Source of the DNA: Siphonodentalium dalli
Taxonomy: Eukaryota; Mollusca; Scaphopoda; Gadilida; Siphonodentaliidae
DNA: 64,000 nucleotides
Assembly: GCA_032622095.1 (NCBI GenBank)
Contig: CP136069.1
Coordinates: forward strand, 41,456,194 to 41,520,193
Direction: 5' to 3'
The position numbers and the translations under genes are program-made. Of the stretch, positions 9,431 through 23,500 are shown piece by piece. Positions within the stretch are counted from its first letter, which is position 1; every line of letters begins with the position of its first letter. The notes beneath the pieces are model-generated. The model ran no database searches. It worked only from the letters and a program-made list of their open reading frames with translations, and was not told the DNA's origin.

Positions 9431-11025
9431 TATATTATTGTTGATTTTCTTGTCACTTGTTCATGTTTATATTGTTACATTAATGCTTTGCAATCATAAG
9501 ATGATTGTCGCAGTATTATTTTCTTACAAATAAATTTAAAACACAGCACTTTCTGCTTTGATTATCTTTCACCCAGTCCATTCAGGGTGGGGGATGATGT
9601 TCAAGTTGATGAGTATCACGCATTCAAGATGGCGAAGGCGATCGCAAATGCGACCAAAAACTAGGATAATTATATATTACATGGTATTTTGGCAGCTAAG
9701 ATCATATGCTATACTATTTTTCAAACAAGTCGATACCTAATGTGTGTCCAAACTCAGTTGTTTTCGGTAACATTTTGACCAAAGTTGTCAGTCGAAGGAT
9801 TCTCCGAGAAGTATGGTCTTGCGTATTCCACGAAAATCTGACTGGAAACTTTGGTCAGTATGTTATAGAAAACTACTGAGTATTTCCGTAACAAATAAGG
9901 TATCAACTTGTTTTTTAAATAATCTAGCATATGCTCATAACAGCCAAATGCTATGTTTTATGTCAATTCCTCATATATTATGTTTTTGTGCGTTTGCACA
10001 TTTTGAGTGTGTGGTATTCATTAACCTCGAAACCGCGTGATTCCCAACCAGAAAGGCACTGTTTGCACATGATGTGCCCCAGATAGCGCCTGTATTTGGG
10101 TCATATCGGCATTATTTTATTATTGTCACACAAGTCTTAATTCTGTAGGTTTGACACATGCTTTTTGAGTATAGCTCAGCTCGATTGTGAACCATCGAGA
10201 AAGCACAAGTCATAACTATAGGATTAGGGCCAATCGTGGGCATCAGTTGTTGATCAAAGGGTTTTATGATAACAGTGACAAACCTAGTAACTCATCATTT
10301 TCGACTACCTGGAAGCTCAGTTGTTTAAAACAGTTTAACGTACAATGCGAATTTAGTGCATATACAGAGCGAATCAACTTGGATTCTCACGATTTTATTG
10401 AGTGTGAATATTTATGCAAATTGATCACTTCAAAAAGATGCCCTGGAAACAACAATGCACTAAATTGCATAGAGGTAAACTAGAGTTAACTCAGACTGTT
10501 GTACCTGTTAAACATGGTGGTGTGATCATGCAGCATAGTTTCTAGTACTGCACTGGTCATGATAATAAAAATTTATATCTAGTGATGGGACCCGGACAAC
10601 CTGCCGCTAAAACCAACATCACCAGTAATCAAAACTAAGCCAGCACTTTTGCACACAAGCCTGGCCAATTTTGAGTAATATGATAGCATGATGCTGCTCT
10701 ACTAGAAAGCTAGAGAATTAAAGCCTGGGGGCCTTGATGAATGGTCAGAAGTATGGCAGTCTGCTGTTGGTGAATTAAAGATTAGAATAGAAAACCAGTT
10801 GTCTTCCTTGAAATGTCATCCATGCAAGATTTACGTCCCAATCTACCAGAAGGGCTAGAGGAATATTTAGACGAATCCATACATATGTTGCGTTGAAATT
10901 GGAACACAGACAATAACAATCAAGCACTTTAGACGGATGCATCCGTTAACGCGCAAAACATAAGATTCTATTTTCAATGCAACACAAGCTGTAATGCTTA
11001 CCTTATATGGTAATTAAAGATGCAT
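9431..11025. other. stretch without a recognised gene
   Basis: Unique-looking A/T-rich sequence. A 98-codon open frame on + at 10187-10483 has balanced composition but begins at a non-ATG codon, lacks clear splice borders and matches nothing I recognise. No repeats stand out. Confidence 0.4.
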
Positions 11026-11030
11026 AATTA

Positions 11031-11438
11031 ACGTTCCAAAATTACTATTTCTTTGGCTTCGGGGGTAAAAAATATTTGAGTCAAGGAACCCACCCATCAA
11101 AGCTCAGAGATCAGATATTGATTTTTTAAATTTGTTATTTCTCAAGATATGTACTTATTTGTGGCTTGGAAAAAATTCATCAAGGAGACGTCTCAGTCAA
11201 AATTGCGGATGAAGATGGATAACTCTAAAATCATGTGGTAATATGGCAAAATTTAGTGATAATACGGCCATATTTCATTGAACAACATATTGATAAATAA
11301 CACGTTTTTGGGAAATTTTATACCATAGTTGACAGCGGTTATAATTATTTTGTTGTAATTAATCGATTCTAATAACTAAAGCGTATTTTGAAGAAATGTT
11401 GTGGGAACTTGATGACATGGGGACCATCTGATCTGATT
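11031..11438. mobile_element. MITE family K, left end decayed
   Basis: Contains the family blocks AAATTACTATTTCTTTGGCT, GGGGGTAAAAAATATTTGA and GATGAAGATGGATAACTCTA. It ends at the right terminus GATTGAGTACCT followed by TTAA. The left AGGTACTCAATC end is not intact. Confidence 0.6.
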
Positions 11439-11689
11439 GAGTACCTTTAAGTGAGTGCATCATGCTGTTTCTTGTTTTCAACCGATAATAGATGGCAACT
11501 ATATGCAAACTGAAGGAAAGTAGACTTGTATTTATGTAAAATAAAAGTTTTAATTTTGACAAGTTTGAGATTATCGTAGATTTCATTTATAACAGATTGA
11601 TTGGCAATATTGCATTTATTCCATTATATCTAACTTACGAGCTGCATTAGGAAGTTCTTCATTAACATGCAATAGATGCAATGCACTCG

Positions 11690-11880
11690 CGTGAACTCTT
11701 TCGGGAGCTGCACTGATGCAGCATTAAAAATACTGTGCCAGTGTATTCTCTTATATATGCCAGTCTCCCATAGGGATATACCAGGGCAAGGTAAATATTG
11801 TTAGGCCCATGCATTCTTTTATATATGCGAGGCTCCCTATGGGAAACTCGCATATATAAGAGAATGCATTGGAACAGGCC
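11690..11880. mobile_element. family E-type palindromic-core remnant
   Basis: Carries GGGAGCTGCACTGATGCAGCATTAAA, broken from the E left end, then two diverged palindromic cores (about 11735-11780 and 11808-11873). No intact TTAA terminus on the right. Confidence 0.5.
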
Positions 11881-12000
11881 CTGTGGTCTTAAGAAGCCAT
11901 GCTCATAGTGTTGGTTGAAATCTTATTTACCAGCCTTCACAGTAGCAGTTTGTTGTTCCAAGGTGATGTATGAAGGTAAGAAGTCATAATTAAACATTTC

Positions 12001-12178
12001 AAGCATATGTAATGCAAAAAGTAATGCCAATATAATTGAATTACTTGTCTTCTTTGTGAAGTAATGCATTCTTTTGCATTACACATTACTTTGCATACAC
12101 ATTACTTTGCATTACTATAGAAAATGTAATGCATTACAATGCATTACCATTATTAATTACCATTACCCCATCCCTGGA
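12001..12178. repeat. GTAATGCATTAC-rich tract, possible hAT end
   Basis: Many overlapping copies of GTAATGCA and TGCATTAC, ending in ACCCCATCCCTG. The mirror, CAGGGATGGGGT, resembles an hAT terminus with subterminal repeats. No matching left end was found. Confidence 0.4.
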
Positions 12179-12408
12179 ACAGGGTTCTTGCAAAATTTCA
12201 GGAAGCTCCAGTCAATTAATCATTAACGCAGACAACGGATCGTGTCATCACAACGGACCATAGCAACGCGGTCATCTGAACGCTACTTACCCATGTAGAA
12301 AGTGACAACAAAGAATCAATTTAATTTAAACTCAATAAATTTATTCTTATGAAAAATAAATCATTGCAGCAGACTCTCATATATAATTCATGAACTTAAC
12401 AGATACAA

Positions 12409-12801
12409 CCCTTTACCCAACAAAGTGGCCAAAAACGCCCAAATAAAGATTCAACAGCCTAAAATATCTTCGGTCTGTCTCAATAACACCATACAAATAT
12501 GGATATCATTGGAACCGGTTCATTGACCACATTGTGATGGTTACAGTTATGCCCTGTGCCAATGCATTCTCTTATATATGCGAGTCGACCATAGGTCGCC
12601 TCGCATATATAAGAGAATGCATTGGCCTTTTTTTCTTACATTCTTTAACATTTTTTATAATATTTTTCTACATTCTTTGACAATTTTATCATTTTTAATA
12701 TGTGTTAAGCCAATGCATTCTTATATATGCGAGGCGACCTATGGTCGACTCGCATATATAAGAGAATGCATTGGCACAGGGCCGTTCTGTTGGGTAAAGG
12801 G
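12409..12801 (+). mobile_element. MITE family A, copy 4, with 13-bp flanking repeats
   Basis: Termini CCCTTTACCCAACA and mirror, two palindromic cores. Unlike the other copies, the direct repeat around it is 13 bp (TTAACAGATACAA at 12396-12408 and 12802-12814) rather than TTAA alone. Confidence 0.8.
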
Positions 12802-13106
12802 TTAACAGATACAATCAGTTTTCAAATCTTAATATGATATACATAGACAGAAGACAACGCACATCTTAATCCAGAATCTTTAATCGAATGAGTTGCGGAC
12901 AGCGCAGGGATATATTTCACGAAAACCGAGCTTCAGTGAAATATGACTGCACTGTCCAATATGGGTTTGAAAAAACATTCCAGATTATGATGAAAGTTAT
13001 TTTCTGTATTTATTCCACACCCTAGTTTTGGATAATTTTAGTCCCTGACTCTTGACTACAATCGATAATATAACTACCTTTATTGTGGTTTAAATCTGAT
13101 GATTAA

Positions 13107-13499
13107 CCCTTTACCCAACAAAACGGCCAAAACCGGCCAAATAAAGCTTCAACAGCCTAAAATATCTTCGGTCTGTGTCAATAGAACCATACAAATATGG
13201 ATATCATTGGAACCGGCTCCTTGACCACATTGTGATAGTTACAGTTATGCCCTGTGCCAATGCATTCTCTTATATATGCGAGTCGACCATAGGTCGCCTC
13301 GCATATATAAGAGAATGCATTGGCCTAAAAAAAAATCTTTTTTAAACACTTTTTACCATTTTTTCTTACAATCTTTAACAATTTTATAATTTTTAATGTG
13401 TTAAGCCAATGCATTCTCTTATATATGCGAGGCGACCTATGGTCGACTCGCATATATAAGAGAATGCATTGGCACAGGGCCGTTCTGTTGGGTAAAGGG
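13107..13499 (+). mobile_element. MITE family A, copy 5
   Basis: TTAA at 13103-13106 and 13500-13503, full terminal repeats, and two intact palindromic cores. One of the best-preserved copies. Confidence 0.88.
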
Positions 13500-13503
13500 T
13501 TAA

Positions 13504-14519
13504 CTGGTAATTATCTGGGCATCACCCGAAGCAGATCGTTGATGTGATGTACATATTCGCTCTTGGCAACAACATCAACTCGAAGTAGTTCTGGCTTATG
13601 TTTCACTAATATACAGCACTGTGTGTACAATGGCTGGGTTCCGCTTAATAAATTTGCCTGATGGCAACGGGCATGGAATAAATCATTTAATTCTGCAATT
13701 TAACACATTCAGTCCAGATATCCTCACACAATTAATGGAGATTACACACATGATGAATAAACAAAAATACCCCCACTCCCAAAAGGTTTGTTCTTTTATA
13801 AATAAAATGAACTAATTTCACTGTACCCTCCATTATGCTTCGAACCACACAATTCTATGATCAATCTCAGCTTCCTAAATTGAGCAAAAATGTGAATTGA
13901 AAAAAGAAAAAATGGACTGTATTTTTTTTTTGTCGACATAAATCACTAAAAACATTGTCAGCTGGATTTCAATTTGACCTGTGTCCTGGAATAAGTGGAA
14001 TTACATGGATATTTATAAATAGAATACAATTAGCAAGACAATGTCACCTACATCTTTTCACAATTTTGATTGACAGATAATTATACACTCCACGAAGTCA
14101 CACATACATGTACTTGCATTTTAATGATTAATGGTTTGGTATGTTTCAACACTTTCACAATTGAAAGGATCTAAAAATTTGCAATAAAATGCAAATCAAA
14201 AGTATTTTTTCATGTCTACTGAAACCTTTAATATAATTGAGTTTTATAATTGCTGGTTAATACATGGGAAATTTTGCAGTCTGAACAAAATTATTTCCAG
14301 AAAAAAATTCTTCAATAGAGTACACCAAACCAGCAGTTATTTGCTAAACAATTTGAATTTTTTAAATATGTAAGTAAAAGTCATGGAGATTTCACAAATG
14401 TAAATGTTTTAAGTTATGACAAGCAAATAAAGATGATATGAATTTTACAACAAATTCTGATGAATAGGAATCACACAACCATTCAATCTCATTCAAGCTG
14501 GCTATCACGGGAACTATCA
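13504..14519 (-). other. 3' flank / probable 3' UTR of the PDIA6 gene
   Basis: The region downstream of the KDEL stop. It is A/T-rich with no other gene. No canonical AATAAA in the minus orientation was found close to the stop. ATTAAA-type variants occur near 14232 and 14130, so the 3' UTR end is not fixed. Confidence 0.4.
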
Positions 14520-14588
14520 TCACAGCTCGTCTTTATCAAGGTCATCAAGTTCCACGTCACTCAGGTCAATGTCATCCTCTACTTCGAG
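14520..14588 (-). CDS. PDIA6: PDIA6 exon 11: acidic tail and KDEL stop
   Basis: 22 codons and [23 protein letters not shown] followed by EL. The acidic tail is thought to bind calcium in this family, and KDEL returns the protein to the ER. Acceptor TTTTCAG. Confidence 0.95.
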   Translation of the reverse strand, partial: LEVEDDIDLSDVELDDLDKDEL

Positions 14589-17500
14589 CTGAAAAGAAAG
14601 AAAAATAGTTAGGTCCCTGGAGTTATTTTTCCGATGCTTTCAGAAAATGGATGAGATTGAAAGAAATAAAATTAATAGAAAATTAGAGCAAAATCAGAAC
14701 CACAGATAATCAAGACTACAAATAGTGTGTCTGTCATTTGCAGAATGAGGTCCCCGGAGGGTGAATTTAGTGATCTGCACAACAGGCTAGCATCACCAAA
14801 TTTAACCTCTGGGGACCTCATTCTGCTTTTGTGTCATATTCTGGGAAATATAGTGTAACTGATTTTGCTTGTGTTATAATTGGCAATTCACCTGAAGACC
14901 TTAACCCAAGCGAATCAGTTACACTGTATTTTAATACGAAAAGTATTTGTCCACCAAATACCAAGCCTTGAAATAGTGTGTTTGTCATTTGCAGAATGAG
15001 GTTCCCAGAGGGTGAATTTAGTGATGCTACACCAAATTCACCCTCTGCGGACCTCATTCTGCTTACACCTCAGCACAATGAGGTTCCCAGAGGGTGAATT
15101 TGGTGATGCTAGCCCGCTATGCGGGGTAGCATCACTAAATTCACCCTCTGGGAACCTCATTCTGCAAATGACAGGCACACTATTTCAAGGCTTGCCAAAT
15201 ACCTAATTACCTAAGTTATCATACTTAATAAGCAACTTACGACAGTTTATACCGACCTATGCTTTACTAAGACAGTTAGGCTTCCCTTGCTAAACTATAA
15301 TCTTAAATTGTTTCAAGTTTATTCTTACCACGCCATCTTTGCCATCCCATGCCGTAACTGTTTTAATTTCTGGTATCTTGGCATTCGGTAACGGTGCTGT
15401 TGATCCTCTTCCAAAAGACAGATCCCTGGAAAATAGAAGACCAGTGATATGATTGTACCATCGCAGAGTCATAACAAAACTCATGCAATAATGTTAAAGA
15501 TGCATGCAGGGTTCCAGACTTCCAGTTACAACAACATAAAACATCTAATTCAACATCATTTTCTGGTTTGCTCTGTTGAAAGAAAGTTGAAAACTAACTA
15601 TGACATATAAACTGACCTATAAATACATAGAGAATACCTACAGTTTTTGTTTGAATACCGAAATATCTCATGAGGGGCTGGAATTAAATATAAAATTTTC
15701 ACGAGCGGCTACAAAAAGTCGCGGGTGAAAATTTGATATTTCTTTCCAGACATGAAAGATGTTTCAGGTAATCAAACAGAAATCTGTATGTATTCTTTTT
15801 ATTATATGCAGCTAATTTAGTCTCAAAGTTACTAAGTTAGGTTTTATTTAAATCGTCATAAATTCGTCAATTTTGATTGCCTAGTGAACAGTGTGCATGC
15901 AATGATCACTCGATCTACATTGGCAGCGAGTGTCAGTTTCAAACCATACAGTAAAATATTGAAACCTGCAGTGAAATAACAAAATGCGATTTCACTGTAG
16001 CTCCAAAGAGATAGATACAGCGATTTACGTTTCAGTAACTTTCCGCTATTTTATAGGCAAGCATATAATAAAAACTAATCTCATTTTTGTTGTTGAAAAA
16101 TGCACTATATTAAAAAAAAATTTAAATTCTGTCCATCTAAAACATCGAAACTGTATGAAATAAATGCATAGAAAATTCAATATCAAACAAAATAGTGTAT
16201 TTCTGGTGGAACTTCTTGTTCCAAACATGTTTCATATGCTAGAATCTAAATAAAGACTTACTAGTAAATATGTTTTGTAAAAATTAGCCTGGAACCCTGA
16301 ACATATCTTTAACCACTGCACACACTCGTGTCTTTTTATCTATACCCCTGGCTGATATTTTATGCGATAATCTTGCATCGCCATTGTATTCTAATACATA
16401 AAATAATCTAATATATTCAATGCCACCTGGAATCATGTTGTATATAATTCCCTATCCATATATTTTATATAATAGAATACACTCATAGTAGCCGAGAATA
16501 CCAAATTTTCACGAGTGGAATTGTGGTTTTAACCACGAGTCTTTTGGCGAGTGGTTAAAACCACAATACCACGAGTGGTGAAAATTTTATACTCTCGGCT
16601 AATATGCGTGTATTTTATTTATGCCATATTTATTATTTTTGATTTGTTCCATGAATTCAACACAGGCCTCAGCCTAGGGGTCCAGAACAGGGAGACTTGA
16701 AGTCTCCCTCCAGGAAATTTAGGGAGACTTCAGGAAATTTAGGGAGACTTCAGGGTGGGGAGACTACCAGAAATTGACAATTTTCAAATATCGCTTTATT
16801 TTATAACATCTGACAATAACAAATTTAAAAAGATAAAATAACAAATAAAACTAAAAAAAATTGACTTTATCTGAAATTAGCTTAATTAATTGTTATTATA
16901 CATTTAAAAATTTTGGAATGTTTTGTGTAGCTATCATTTAACTTTTAAGCAAGACAATTATCAAGTTACAGTAATAGTTACTTTTTTAACTAAATGAAAG
17001 TAGTATTATTTCCTAGACTGCAGCTTGGAAGATACGTTTGTACAGTCTGAATCATGATGCATGTAACTAACAAAGGAGTTGCAAAAGCTTTTTATTAATT
17101 AATGGCCTCCCTTAATTAATGCCAACATCACTGGTATAATCCGATTAAAGCAATAAACTTGACAATATTTTATTTACGGAAGTCGGTCTCTTCAAAAAGT
17201 CCGACGCGGTCTCTTCAAAAGTCCGACGCGTTACCGAAACGAACTTCCGAAGCGCCTGGTACATACTTGATAATGTCGTAATTGTTTTATATCTGAAAAG
17301 CGGGACGGCGGTTGTTTAAGTTAATTAAAACATTTATTTGTGACACTCACGATGGTCAGTAACAACACAGATGCGAACATCTCATCGTGTTTTCAGCGTG
17401 TCAAAACATTCGTGATTAACATTCATTACCACAAAGGGAACAAAGGCGACGGAATAACAACACAAAACAATAGGTCATATTTTATTTTTTTATTTTAAAC

Positions 17501-20500
17501 ACTTGGGTCTTTGGCTCTGCATCGTCTGTTTCTTTTTGGGATGGCCGTCACAATTCATCTATATACGGACATGTCCAGACATGTCCGGAAAAAAAAACTA
17601 GAAAAAAAATAAAGAAAAAAAAAAAAAAAATCCCCCTAAAATTGAAGGCGACTTCGATTTCGCCTTAGAGCGACGATAGGGCGAAGTCAGCGACAGTAAG
17701 GCAACAATCTCGCCCGAGTCGCCTTGTGAGCTGAGGCCTGATTCAACTACTCTGCTGTTTACTTTTAATGTGTTTCCACACCGAGAGACACAAATACGAT
17801 GATATAAGGAATGTGCATCACACATTTCCATCATGACGTCAACCTGTTTCTGAATGATCAGTCACATGAAATTGCCATTCATATATCTCCTAGTTCATAT
17901 AACACTAGCAATTAGCTACAGTGCTACATTTGAATGAAATTTTAAATGAATGTGACATAGGAACTATTTTGCTAACTACCAAGTAGTTCTACTATGGGTA
18001 TAAACATTTAACATGTGAAAACACGTTTGAACATTTACACCCACAGTAGAAATTTATACCCACAGTAGGAAGCTGTATACCCACAGCAGGGCGTAAAGAT
18101 TAAGTTTACAAAATAGGGTGTTATACACACAATAGAATAGGCATTTAAGGTATAAAAAGTATTTTCATGGTTAATAGGGACATATAACATCACTACAGGC
18201 ATTTTATAATCAACGACAAGGGCTGAAAATGGGCCCCATGGAGAAATTGTCACGTTTATTTCCAAATTCTGATCTCGAAATTCCCAGTTCACAGAAGTTT
18301 CTTGTTTTGTAAACACAAGACGGCAGCACTTCCCCTTCTTTTCATTAATAAGTTCAGAAATACATTAAACTGCTTATTAATACAATGGATTTCGCAATGA
18401 AAATGGTTGTATTCTCTATATATTCCCCAACTAAGCATCCATGGTGGATATTTTTCCAACGGAAAGGACCCGGTGTACCATGATACCCACCACACCCAGC
18501 AGCTACATAAGATCAACATATGACTTTAAGGCTTATTTTGCTTTATTTTGTCATGAAACGGTGAGATATTGACTTTTTCCGAAAGTTTGAGAAAATGTTT
18601 TTCAAATCATAATGAACAAGATGATGCGTGAAACATTTTTGGTCAGGTTTGTTGGGTGGGGGGCACTCAAGGTCTGAAAAATTCCACCCCCCCCCCCCCC
18701 CCATCCCGACTCAAACAACTTGAAAAAAGATAATTTCTCGCCATTTCATGTAGCATATATACATAGTAAAATATGCAAAGTAAAATATTAGTGATGATAA
18801 CGTGATATTTTTACAAGTATGTACGCTACTGGGTGTTGTGAGGGATTAACAAGTTGAGCTGAGTAATAAATTGAAATAAGTTTTCAAAAAGAAGTTTGCT
18901 TGTAATATCAAACCATAATTATATAAAATAAGTGAGAAATGTTTTTGTTATGGGTGTGGGGGGGGGGGGAGATATACACAGGGAAGATACCCCGGGTGAT
19001 AAACCGGAGATCTACTCCAAAACAGGTAGAAAGAACCCTGTAAATATTCCATCACCAACTGATTTTGTTTGGTATTTATGAGCCTATTTATGTTAGATGG
19101 GGTGTCCAGAATGTTCACAGTGGGGAACATTTTAGGGGAGTTTATATGTTGGGGTTGTGTTATAACTGGAGTTCTGGAACCATGAATACATCTTTTAACT
19201 TTCCCACAATAGTCTAAATTTGGCCCATCTGAACCCCCAGATAGATATTGTAACTTTCACTTTTGGCAGTCAGATCTCAAACCAGCCATGTTAATTTCAC
19301 ACTGCAAAACCTGGTGAGCTTCTGTGATTGACAGGTGTCATGTAACAAAATATAAGGTTCAGGCTCCAGACACCTGTTTGATGACATCATAAAGGTTTCA
19401 CTGACCAACATCTGCACAGGTCAGAGGTCAGAGGTCAGCAGACACCTGGTGTGATGTGCTGATCATGGAATTTTCCATGATTCTGCCATGTGATTGACAG
19501 GTGTCATGTTTCAGACACCTGGTATGATGTCATCAGTATGGAATTTTCCGTGATTTTACCATGTGATGGACAGGTGTCAAGGAATCTGGGTCAAACATCT
19601 GTGTCCATGTTAACTTTTTGAAGCCAGGAAATTTTCAGTTAGGGACATTTAAGAGGGATGGAAGATTTAATTTTTATTTTATTCCATAAATTCTAATTTA
19701 TGGAATATAATCCCAATTTTTGATAGCAACAGAATATCTTTCAGTGCCATTAGCAATTATATTATAACAGAAGATTGTCTAGTTTTTATCGTTTGAAAAT
19801 TTCTGTTGGAATTTTTCAGATAAATATTTTTTTAACAAAAGCCTTTTTTGGGGAATGAGAAAGGTGCCTGAAAACTGCTAATTATTTTGGCCTTACATTC
19901 CTACTTTTATCCAATTATTAAAGATGTCGTCCATTTCCTTTAAACTTTTTATATACATCAGCAGTATAAAATAATAATTCGGAGTCTGAGACACCAGTAC
20001 AGGGATTTTTATGCCCTTTTTGGCTCTGGGACAAAATTTGCACCATGATTCTAATCATTGTTTCTATGAGCGACAGATAATAGGAACAAGCATTATTGTG
20101 AATATCGGTGTAATCACACATTTTAAAGAATTTGTTTATATAATAAGTTTATTCCTATTTTATACAAATTGAGCAAAAGGACTTGAAAAATATATTTTCA
20201 AAATTAAGGGGAAATTCTATATTTTTTTCACAAACCAAGAGAGATTTTGGTAATTTTATGGTCAGAAATTGGGAACAAGAGAGAATACAGGGATATCCAT
20301 TGAGAAACACATTGTAATCAAGCAGTTTGATGTATTTATTAGATATTTTTTCATATTTTATGTGAATGGAGCTCGAGGACATAAACTTATTTATGAACAG
20401 AAAGGGAAGTGCTGTCTTGTGTTTACAAAACAAGTGACTTTCTGTGAATTGGGAATTTCGTGGGTCAGAAATTTGAAATAAACCTGACTATTTCCCATTG

Positions 20501-23500
20501 GGAATAGGGCCCATTTTCAGCACCTGTTGTTGTCCAAAAATATCCCTGAGTGAACAGAAACTTGTCACTGGAAGAAAAAAAAATTCTATGCATTTACAGC
20601 GCATATATAAGAGAATGCAATGGCTTACAAGATCAATGTAAATATTGTTAGGTCAATGTATTCTCGCATATATGAGAGGCTTCCTATGGGAGACTCATAT
20701 ATAAGAGAATGCATTGGCACAGAGTTTTCACAAAATTTCAGCTCCAGTCATGGAAAGGTTAAATTCATAATATTCTATGATAATTCTCACCTCATAAACT
20801 CATTGATGCCTTTTTCACTGAATGGACCTTTGAGGAGAGAAAACATCATTTTTCTGGTATTGAGAGCAGCCATCGCCTATAAAACGAGAATGAAAAAGAT
20901 TGTTCAGTAATTATCCTCATATTATTAAACAAAATAAATTGGACTTAAAGGTACTCAATCCGATCAGATGCTCCTAAATTACTATTTTATTGGCTTTGGG
21001 GGTAAAAAATATTTTATTTGAGTCGTGGAACCCACCCATCAAAGCTCAGAGAGATTAGATATCGATGTTTGAAGTTTGTTATTTCAATTGTTTGTGGACC
21101 AGAAGCACGTGGTCAAATGGACGAGAATGTAGATGAAGATGGATAACTCTAAAATCAAGTGGTTATTATTACCATTCTGCATTCTGAGCTTTGATGGGTG
21201 GGTTCCTTGAATCAATTATTTTTACCCCCGAAGCTAAAGAAATAGTCATTTAGGAGCGTCTGATCGAATTGAGTACCTTTAAGGTAGATGATGTCATGAA
21301 TCTCTACTCTGGCATACGCCCGTCGAGATTATATGCCATCCATTTAAATCTGGTAACATTTTGATGTTCTGAAGGGGAACTTTGTAACATTGAAAACAAG
21401 CAACGCAGGGAATATATTTCTTTGTTAATATTTCTTCAGACGGGTGGTCCCAGCTTGAGATTATATGATTTTGTGAGCCGATATCGTAATAAACATTTAA
21501 TTGATTTCCCGGGAGAAATTCCATGATAACAAAAGTGACGAAATAAAAAATCAACAAAGTCACATAAATCATGCAATCTCATAAACCAAGAAATATATTA
21601 CCCACTCTGTTTTGTCAATGTTATAAACTTAAAAAATTCCCAGGTTTTTCACTGGTGGAGTATGATCTCTATGGATTACAGATTGAAGGCATGATCTAGA
21701 CTTAAGGGTATTTTTGAGTAACGATGTTGAAAGTATTTTGTACAGAGAATCCACTCAAATTGGATTTTGTATCCAAATATCCCAAGATATGGTGTCTGCA
21801 CCTGGTGTGAGGGATTTTTCCACTGTGTACATACTGAAATTTTCAAGGAATCAAAATCGACGAAGATGTTGATGGATTACTACATGTTGCGACCATTAGA
21901 TTAAATGTTCCCACCAAACATACCAGTTCTGCTAAAATATTAATTAACATATAAAAAAAGAAACAAGTCGTTATTTTGCCAATCAAAGATCTCAGTTTAT
22001 AAAAGAAGCAGAACAATATTTTAACTCCGCTACAAGAAGACAGAATCAAATCTCAGATTTTGAAAACGTGATTATGCACACTAGTACTTACGGGGTAACC
22101 AAATCCACCAATTCCTAAAGCATTTTCTAAATCTGGCTGTGACATGGCTTCGGCCCATACATATCTGGAATAAAATTATGTGTTCAGTCATGTGTGTACA
22201 ACATCCACAGAGCAATGAGTAAGTTAACTCAGCTTTTACGAATTACGAATGGTGCACAAAAAATTAAACAAAATATAAATTGAGCATTATGAGAAATGCT
22301 AGTTATTTCTTTTTCTAAAATCTGTTCAGAGTTTGGAGATAATCCCAAATAGCACCTCAATTTCCGTAATTTTAACCTGTGAATTACCAATCCATCTATG
22401 TTTTTGGTCATGACACCAGGTCATTTTTTTATATGTTTTTGGGACAACATGTTTTATTATGGTATGAAATAAAGTGGCAATTGATCAAACGGCAAACAGG
22501 ATTCATACTGAGTCAGTGCCTCCGTCCGTAAATCTGATAAATAAAATATAAGGCAAAAAAACTCCAGACTCATCAATCATATAAGTTAATTTTTCATTTA
22601 ACCCTTTCAGTGCCAAGTCCGATTTTTGTATCAACCCATATTTCCTTGATCATTTTTCAAATTTATTAATTATAATAATGTGATACATTGATGGAAAGAG
22701 CTCTACAAAAATCGGACTTGGCACTGAAAGGGTTAAAGACATATTATGTATTTCATTGAATCAAACCGATAAGTGGGTACTAAAACACTTTGCCCACTGA
22801 AAGAATGTAGCGTTCAGCTAATATTACCATGAATTCCAGCCACGACAATTGTACAAATTAAAAAAATACAAATTCTGAACTAAACACAATTATAAACATT
22901 TACTCAAACTTTGAAATAGTGTCTGTCATTTGCAGAATGAGGTCCCCAGAGGGTGAATTTAGTGACACTACCCCACACAGCAGACTAGCATCACTAAATT
23001 CACACTCTGGGGACCTCATTCAATCCTAGATCTCCCATAGCAGTTGAGACATTAGTAAAATGAGGTTCCTAGAGGGTGTATTTGGTGTTGCTAGCCCGAC
23101 ATGCGGGATAGCGTCACTAAATTCACCCTCTGGGGGCCTCATTCTGCAAATGACAGTCACTATTTCAAAGTTTGCATTTACTCATTAATTCAGGATGAAT
23201 TTTCGCGGCAATGATTCATTCAATGAGATTCGCTATATATACTCTATATATATTAAAGGTACTCAATCCGTAAAGAGGGTCCCCATCTCAACAGATTCCA
23301 ACAACAACAATCCGATCAGAGGGTCCTATATTACTATTTCTTTGGCTTTGGGGGTAAAAAATATTTGATTCGAGTCGAGGAACCCATCAAACAAAGCTCA
23401 GAGTTATTAGATATTGATTTTTGAAATTTGTTAATTGCTCGAGATGAGTACTAATAACTGCCGTCAATTTGGTAACCTGCTCGAGATTTTACGCCAAAAC

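Noticed and set aside
10187-10483. 98-codon open frame on + with balanced composition
   Set aside because: It begins at a non-ATG codon, has no convincing splice borders, no recognised motif and no neighbours of the same gene.
18035-20481. Several 70-93 codon frames in PDIA6 intron 9
   Set aside because: They arise from the two arms of the 18190-20530 inverted repeat and encode similar peptides on opposite strands; no domain.
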